Both the position numbers and the translations under genes were made by a program. Below, in pieces: positions 30,461-34,506 of a stretch of 34,506 bases of DNA. The notes below the pieces were generated by a model, which saw only the letters and a list, made by a program, of their open reading frames with translations, made no database searches and was not told the DNA's origin. This stretch comes from a virus. Location: IMG/VR virus record IMGVR_UViG_3300021963_000383, positions 1 through 34,506 of that record. One strand, given 5' to 3'. Positions within the stretch are counted from its first letter, which is position 1; every line of letters begins with the position of its first letter.

Positions 30461-31548
30461 TATTCAGATATTTTACGAACTTGTCTTTCTAAATTTAACA
30501 ACCTCTCTTTTATAGTATAAATATGGTTATTTGTTCTTTTCCAAAAATTTCCGTTATTTACTCCGTTTTCTGCTTTTAACTTACCATACCATCCTAAAAA
30601 CTTTTCAATTTCTGCAAGTTGGTGGTTGATATTTGCAATTCCTTTATTTACCTTTGTAGTAGCAGGAGCATCTTCGTTTTTAATATCTCTCCAACGATTT
30701 TCGTTTATTTCACTATTAAACTTACGTCTTTCTTCCATAGATTTCCAATTTACACCATCTATTAAATCATCTACCGATTTGAATGATGGGGAATTGATTA
30801 CTTTACCCATTAAAACATATTCATCTGCCAAGTTTTTCTTTATTTTACCCGTACTGATTACTTGCCAAAAATTTCGTTTTTCTCCCTTTGGAACAATAAA
30901 ATCAATTATATTACCAGGTGCTTTGATGATTTTTAATTTTTGGTCTTTACTTGCTTTATTTAATGGAGTTTTTGGTGGAATTCCTTCTAATCCTTTGAAT
31001 TGTTTTTCTAAAAGTATATTTTCTTTAACTACTGAATATCCTGTTAAATCTGCTTGCTTCTTTCCTTTCTTCTCCTCATTATCTTTTTTACCAAATGCAA
31101 ACGGTGTGTTGTAGGGACCAGCAGCTCCTGATGTATTCATCTCATCAACTTTCAATTCAGCATCTTTATAAATACCACTAATCTTTTGGTCTAATTCTGC
31201 TGCTAATGATTTTTTCTTATCGTTCAATTGTTTTAATTTCTGAACATATTGTTTTTCTTGTGGAGTTCCTTTTGATTGTTTGTATAATTCCAATTGTTTT
31301 TGAATATCATCTACAACATCTCCATATTCTTTATGAATAGTTTTAAGACCCCTTGCTTCTTTAACAATGAATTCTTTTACTTTATCTGGCAAACCATCAT
31401 GCTTTGTTGATGCAAAATCTTTGGCATCTTTATCAGACATTGAATCGGCTGCTTTCTCAACTTCCGGAGATGGATTTTCTATATCTCCCTTTTGAGCTGC
31501 ATGAACCATACCCATAAATCGTTGTTGTGCTTTTGATTGTGCTGGCAT
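30460..31548 (-). CDS. DUF3008-like head-operon protein
   Basis: The N-terminal 57 residues (MPAQSKAQQRFMGMVHAAQKG...ADSMSDKDAKDFASTKHDGLPDKV) fit the DUF3008 family, seen as small proteins in bacteria and as N-terminal segments in environmental T4-like phages. The middle is helical and lysine-rich (about 65-130). The motif GAAGPYNTPFAFGKKDNEEK (about 138-157) resembles a G-x-x-G-Y-x-TP-x-AF motif that recurs in environmental phage head-region proteins. The C-terminal ~90 residues are coiled-coil-like (IANINHQLAEIEKFLGWYGKLK, then IYTIKERLLNLERQVRKISE). At 362 residues it is far longer than standalone DUF3008 proteins. It is probably a prohead core or packaged protein; function is unproven. 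Confidence 0.65.
   Translation of the reverse strand: MPAQSKAQQRFMGMVHAAQKGDIENPSPEVEKAADSMSDKDAKDFASTKHDGLPDKVKEFIVKEARGLKTIHKEYGDVVDDIQKQLELYKQSKGTPQEKQYVQKLKQLNDKKKSLAAELDQKISGIYKDAELKVDEMNTSGAAGPYNTPFAFGKKDNEEKKGKKQADLTGYSVVKENILLEKQFKGLEGIPPKTPLNKASKDQKLKIIKAPGNIIDFIVPKGEKRNFWQVISTGKIKKNLADEYVLMGKVINSPSFKSVDDLIDGVNWKSMEERRKFNSEINENRWRDIKNEDAPATTKVNKGIANINHQLAEIEKFLGWYGKLKAENGVNNGNFWKRTNNHIYTIKERLLNLERQVRKISE
30516..30524 (-). promoter_or_regulatory. Candidate late-promoter element inside DUF3008-like gene
   Basis: An exact ATATTTATA (gene sense) lies near the 3' end of the coding sequence and 55 bases before the calcium-loop gene ATG. It could drive that gene and the protease. The looser spacing and coding location lower confidence. 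Confidence 0.35.
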
Positions 31549-31559
31549 TTCTAATTAGT

Positions 31560-31784
31560 TTAAGCTAATACATAAACAGAACCACCGTTGGTTACGGTTA
31601 TACTCTTTACATAGCAAGGAAATGGTTCTCCTGCTGTCAAATGTGCTAATGAAATAGTTGCACCACCTTCTAATGTAAGTGTTCCAGTTACACCATTTAC
31701 AGGTAATACACCCCAAACTCTATCTATCAAATCAGCAGAACCTGATGTTACTAATTTTGAATTAAATGCTCTGTAATTTACCAT
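31560..31784 (-). CDS. Small beta-rich protein
   Basis: This 74-residue protein reads as a compact beta barrel or sandwich (LTLEGGATISLAHLTAGEPFPCYVKSITVTNGGSVYVLA). The pattern, L-x-GG-x-x-x-x-L followed by a P-x-x-V-x-x-I-x-VTNGG strand, resembles small beta proteins often seen beside phage capsid genes. It has no signal peptide. It lies between the helical protein (six bases upstream) and the DUF3008-like gene (11 bases downstream). A capsid-associated role is suggested by context only. Confidence 0.6.
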   Translation of the reverse strand: MVNYRAFNSKLVTSGSADLIDRVWGVLPVNGVTGTLTLEGGATISLAHLTAGEPFPCYVKSITVTNGGSVYVLA

Positions 31785-31790
31785 TTTTAT

Positions 31791-32660
31791 TTATTTTAAA
31801 GTATTTTTTAACTCACCTAACAATTCATAAGTCATCATCATTGCCGAAAGGTGTTCTTCTTTGATTTTTTTAGCAGATTTGATTTTCTTTACATTAGCAA
31901 TTGTTTCTGCTAATTTAATTCTTGTTACTTTATCTGTTAATTTACTACCAACTTCTTTTAGATTTGCAACTAATTTAGTTACCTCATTGCCAACATAATC
32001 GTTTAATTTACCTGTGTTGTTGATATTGTTGATGTATTCTTTTAACAAAGTTTTTTGTTCTGTTGTTAAATTCTTATACTTTGAATTGAAACTTTCTACT
32101 AAGATTTTGTAAGAGATTGCTCTTAAATCTTCGTCTTGCTTTCTATATTCTTCTAAAACTGCATTTTTGATTTTTGCATCTTTATTTTGAATAGAAGAAC
32201 TAATTATGCTTTCTGCAATTGTAAAACGAGATGAAACAATATCCGTTGGGTCAAATTGCTCATCTAATGTTGCTACTTCAAATACCTTATAGATAGATGC
32301 AAGTGTTTTGTAATTTGAAATTGGAGATTTAATAAACTCATCTATATTGTAAGTTTCTTTAATCTGCTTAATAAGATTATATTTTTCTTTTGTAAGTTTT
32401 TTCTCGTCTAATCTTTTTCTTGCTTCTATTATCGTATCAATAAACTTTTCAGCTTTTGTTTCCGAATTATATTTCTCATTTATTAAATACTGATATAACT
32501 TTAATTCTCTGGACAATTCCTTTTTTGAATTAAAATGTTCTTTTAAAATCGTTTCTGCTACCGATTTATTAGAAGACATAATTTCAGATGTAATTTGTCT
32601 TACCAATAATTCAAATATAAATCCAGTATTCTTAAATTTAGAATGTTTAATTTTTTTCAT
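31791..32660 (-). CDS. All-helical protein following the portal gene
   Basis: The ATG at 32660 is preferred over the in-frame TTG at 32663, giving 289 residues. The sequence is lysine-rich and almost wholly helical (KFKNTGFIFELLVRQITSEIMSSNKSVAETILKEHFNSKKELSRELKLYQYLINEKY; later KNLTTEQKTLLKEYINNINNTG and VTKLVANLKEVGSKLTDKVTRIKLAETIANVKKIKS). No catalytic motif or membrane segment is seen. The position after the portal corresponds to the prohead core region of T4 (gp67/gp68), so a core or scaffold accessory is plausible. A promoter element lies 21 bases upstream of the ATG. Confidence 0.65.
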   Translation of the reverse strand: MKKIKHSKFKNTGFIFELLVRQITSEIMSSNKSVAETILKEHFNSKKELSRELKLYQYLINEKYNSETKAEKFIDTIIEARKRLDEKKLTKEKYNLIKQIKETYNIDEFIKSPISNYKTLASIYKVFEVATLDEQFDPTDIVSSRFTIAESIISSSIQNKDAKIKNAVLEEYRKQDEDLRAISYKILVESFNSKYKNLTTEQKTLLKEYINNINNTGKLNDYVGNEVTKLVANLKEVGSKLTDKVTRIKLAETIANVKKIKSAKKIKEEHLSAMMMTYELLGELKNTLK

Positions 32661-32681
32661 CAATTTTTACAATTTGTCAGA

Positions 32682-32690
32682 TATAAATAT
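32682..32690 (-). promoter_or_regulatory. Candidate late-promoter element after portal gene
   Basis: An exact ATATTTATA (gene sense) sits in the 47-base gap after the portal gene and ends 21 bases before the ATG of the helical protein. It could drive the head operon down to the terminator at 26905-26933. Confidence 0.5.
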
Positions 32691-32707
32691 ATTATTATAT
32701 TTGTTTA

Positions 32708-34456
32708 TTACTCTTTTGTTAAATCTTCTGTTAAAATAGTTCTTTTATTTCCGTTCATATCCTTAAATATTTCCAAATAAGAATTTTTTCTAGGTTTATA
32801 TCCAACAGAGTCTTCTTTTTGTTTAAGAGTTTTTATTCCCATTGGGTCTCTACCTTCTGGGTGGTCATCGTGACCATATCTAACAGGGTCTTTTGGTCTT
32901 CCAACTTTACCGTCTTCTTCCAATTCTGTTTTAATTCTTTCTATTTCTTCTTCAACATTAGTTGGTCCTCCCTCTACACCAGTTGGTTTAGCAGGGTCTG
33001 TTCCTTGTGTTTCAATTGATGTTAATCTAAACATTTGTTTAGTATCTTCTAATACTTGTAATGTTATCGCATCTTGCTCATCTTTTGCCATCTTCATTAT
33101 AGACTCATACATCCATTCTTTGGAGAACATCTTTGTTTGTTGCATTTGTTGAATCAACGCAACCTTTGAGTTGTACAATTCTACTTGCTCTTGCTCATAG
33201 ATTTTAGATGGAATAGTTAATTCCAATGAGAAGTTTGTCAATCTATCATCTTCTATACCTTGTGCGTATAAGTGAACGATTGCAATTTTAGTCAATTCTG
33301 AAATGATTACTCTTTGAACTCTTTCGATTGTTTTAGCAAAACGAATATCCATAGCAGCAAGGGTTGCCTTACCGTTTGTATCTTCTTCGTATCCTAAGAA
33401 TGCTTTTGGAATCTTCAATGCTGCCATTAACTTACCCTTTAAGTAGTTAAGGTCATCAATCATATTATATTCCAAACCTTTTAGTGTATCAATAGATGTA
33501 CCATTATCACTACCACGGACTGGCATATAGTAATCTTCAATAAGGTTTTGGATATTGTATTTTAAGTTATACTCACCTGTTTTTTCATCAACAAATGGAA
33601 CTTTCTTTGATGCATTGATAATCTTTTGCATGTAGTTATCCACTTCGTTTGGTGGTATATTACCAACATCTACTTTGAAGATTCTCTTTTCAGGTGCTCT
33701 CATTACTCTATGAATCAACATAGCATCTTCCATCAACATCAACTGTTTCCAAACTCTTCTAGCCCCTTCAATCATAGATTTTCCGTAAGGTAGGAAGTTT
33801 GAATCGGAATTTAAACGGAAGTGAGCAATTTCATAGTTTTCAAATTCTTTTTTAGGAGAACTCAATGCTCCACCATATGGATTTTGATATGGTGCATATA
33901 TAAATTTAACTCTTTGTGGATTTTCTGGGTCAAATCCCTCTACTCTACTCATTTCGTAGGTAGATAAAGGCATTACATTTATAATACCCAATTGGTCTGC
34001 CATTTCTAATTGTAAAAAGAAATCTCCGTATTTAACTAAATTTCTTGTCCAAGGCCAAAGGTTAAATTCAACATTTAAAATATCGTAAAAAAGGTTTTCT
34101 AGTATTTGTTTTACATTATCATCTTCATGATGTATCTTTAATACATTACCTTGTTCGTTTCTAGCAGTACACTCATCGGCATAAACATCTAGTGCAGATG
34201 CTAAAACAGGGTCCATATCCATAGAATCGTAATCTCTGAATAAGTCAATACGAACCTGTGCGTATGCCATTGATGATTCAATTTGACCTGAACCATAGTT
34301 CGTAACCTTTAATTTCATATAACGGTCAATAAGATTGGTCGTCATATTTTGGTACTCGTCCGTATCAATTACTTTAACTCCTTTTGTTGTTTGCCTAACA
34401 ATTGTGTTAGTTGAAAAGAGTTTCTGTAATCTACTAAATACTGATTTATCTGCCAT
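32708..34456 (-). CDS. gp20: Portal vertex protein (gp20-like)
   Basis: This 582-residue protein is the dodecameric portal through which DNA enters the prohead; T4 gp20 has 524 residues. Visible landmarks are MDPVLASALDVYADECTARNEQG (about 82-104), NVEFNLWPWTRNLVKYGDFFLQLEM (about 129-153), a wing segment with RVKFIYAPYQNPYGG, and SDSNFLPYGKSMIEGARRVWKQLMLMEDAMLIHRVMRAPEKRIF. These are followed by LKIPKAFLGYEEDTNGKATLAAMDIRFAKTIERVQRVI near residues 345-382, the clip-stem region. The C-terminal ~100 residues are charged and probably disordered (VGRPKDPVRYGHDDHPEGRDP). An imperfect promoter-like ATCTTTATA lies 19 bases before the ATG. Confidence 0.92.
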   Translation of the reverse strand: MADKSVFSRLQKLFSTNTIVRQTTKGVKVIDTDEYQNMTTNLIDRYMKLKVTNYGSGQIESSMAYAQVRIDLFRDYDSMDMDPVLASALDVYADECTARNEQGNVLKIHHEDDNVKQILENLFYDILNVEFNLWPWTRNLVKYGDFFLQLEMADQLGIINVMPLSTYEMSRVEGFDPENPQRVKFIYAPYQNPYGGALSSPKKEFENYEIAHFRLNSDSNFLPYGKSMIEGARRVWKQLMLMEDAMLIHRVMRAPEKRIFKVDVGNIPPNEVDNYMQKIINASKKVPFVDEKTGEYNLKYNIQNLIEDYYMPVRGSDNGTSIDTLKGLEYNMIDDLNYLKGKLMAALKIPKAFLGYEEDTNGKATLAAMDIRFAKTIERVQRVIISELTKIAIVHLYAQGIEDDRLTNFSLELTIPSKIYEQEQVELYNSKVALIQQMQQTKMFSKEWMYESIMKMAKDEQDAITLQVLEDTKQMFRLTSIETQGTDPAKPTGVEGGPTNVEEEIERIKTELEEDGKVGRPKDPVRYGHDDHPEGRDPMGIKTLKQKEDSVGYKPRKNSYLEIFKDMNGNKRTILTEDLTKE

Positions 34457-34475
34457 TTTTAATTTGTAAAGTATC

Positions 34476-34484
34476 TATAAAGAT
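34476..34484 (-). promoter_or_regulatory. Near-match late-promoter element before portal
   Basis: ATCTTTATA (gene sense; one mismatch to ATATTTATA) ends 19 bases before the portal ATG, within the normal spacing of the exact copies. It is reported as a probable variant. Confidence 0.35.
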
Positions 34485-34506
34485 AATAATTTTTTTTGTA
34501 ATTTCC

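Noticed and set aside
32661-32663. TTG start at 32663 for the helical protein after the portal
   Set aside because: An ATG is the very next codon.
9-32690. TATAAATA on the plus strand as T4 late promoters reading rightward
   Set aside because: The core does match T4 TATAAATA on the plus strand, but no plus-strand genes exist, and the copies are spaced relative to minus-strand start codons. A sense-strand role is more economical, though antisense transcription is not excluded.
1-34506. tRNA genes, integrase or attachment sites
   Set aside because: No cloverleaf-like sequence, recombinase gene or flanking direct repeat was seen; the window appears wholly structural.

Overview
The window is a single, almost gap-free block of structural genes from a contractile-tailed, T4-like (myovirus-type) bacteriophage. 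Every gene I accept is on the minus strand, so the block is transcribed from high to low coordinates. DNA is AT-rich. There is no integrase, tRNA, insertion sequence or CRISPR, and no intergenic gap over 300 bases; the longest is 222 bases, at 26732-26953. Most start codons follow A-rich leaders with no convincing Shine-Dalgarno sequence. That is typical of phages of Bacteroidota, so I infer such a host, but the host is not proven here.

Layout in transcription order. (1) 34456-26954, head assembly: portal (gp20-like), an all-helical protein, a small beta protein, a DUF3008-like protein, a protein with a dockerin-like calcium loop, the prohead protease (gp21-like), a PKD-like protein, a leucine-rich-repeat protein, two small helical proteins and a Dps/ferritin-like protein, closed by a strong terminator. 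(2) 26731-23874: acidic scaffold (gp22-like) and major capsid protein (gp23-like), with their own leader and a second strong terminator. (3) 23770-18965: a fibre-like protein with a beta-rich C-terminus, then neck and tail-completion proteins (gp13, gp14 and gp15-like) and two small unknowns. (4) 18963-2376: about 16.5 kb of adhesion genes. These are long Ser/Thr/Asn-rich coiled-coil fibres with paralogous N-termini, one fibre with an S74 self-cleaving chaperone domain, a glycosyltransferase, and an adhesin carrying an intein-like Hint domain ahead of a LamG-like lectin domain. (5) 2306-30: tail sheath (gp18-like). Terminase, tail tube and baseplate genes are not in the window and presumably flank it.

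How the genes work together: portal, scaffold, protease and capsid protein build and mature the prohead; gp13/14/15-like proteins close the neck and cap the tail; the sheath powers contraction; the fibre island supplies host recognition. The most noteworthy signals are (a) the Hint domain with intact cleavage residues but Lys where a splicing nucleophile should be, (b) a 9-base element (ATATTTATA in gene sense) found twelve times, nearly always 16-61 bases before a start codon, a strong candidate for this phage's late-promoter core, (c) 63-base coding repeats and shared N- and C-terminal tags among fibre paralogues, (d) LRR and PKD proteins inside the head operon, and (e) a mini-ferritin with near-complete Dps ligand spacing.
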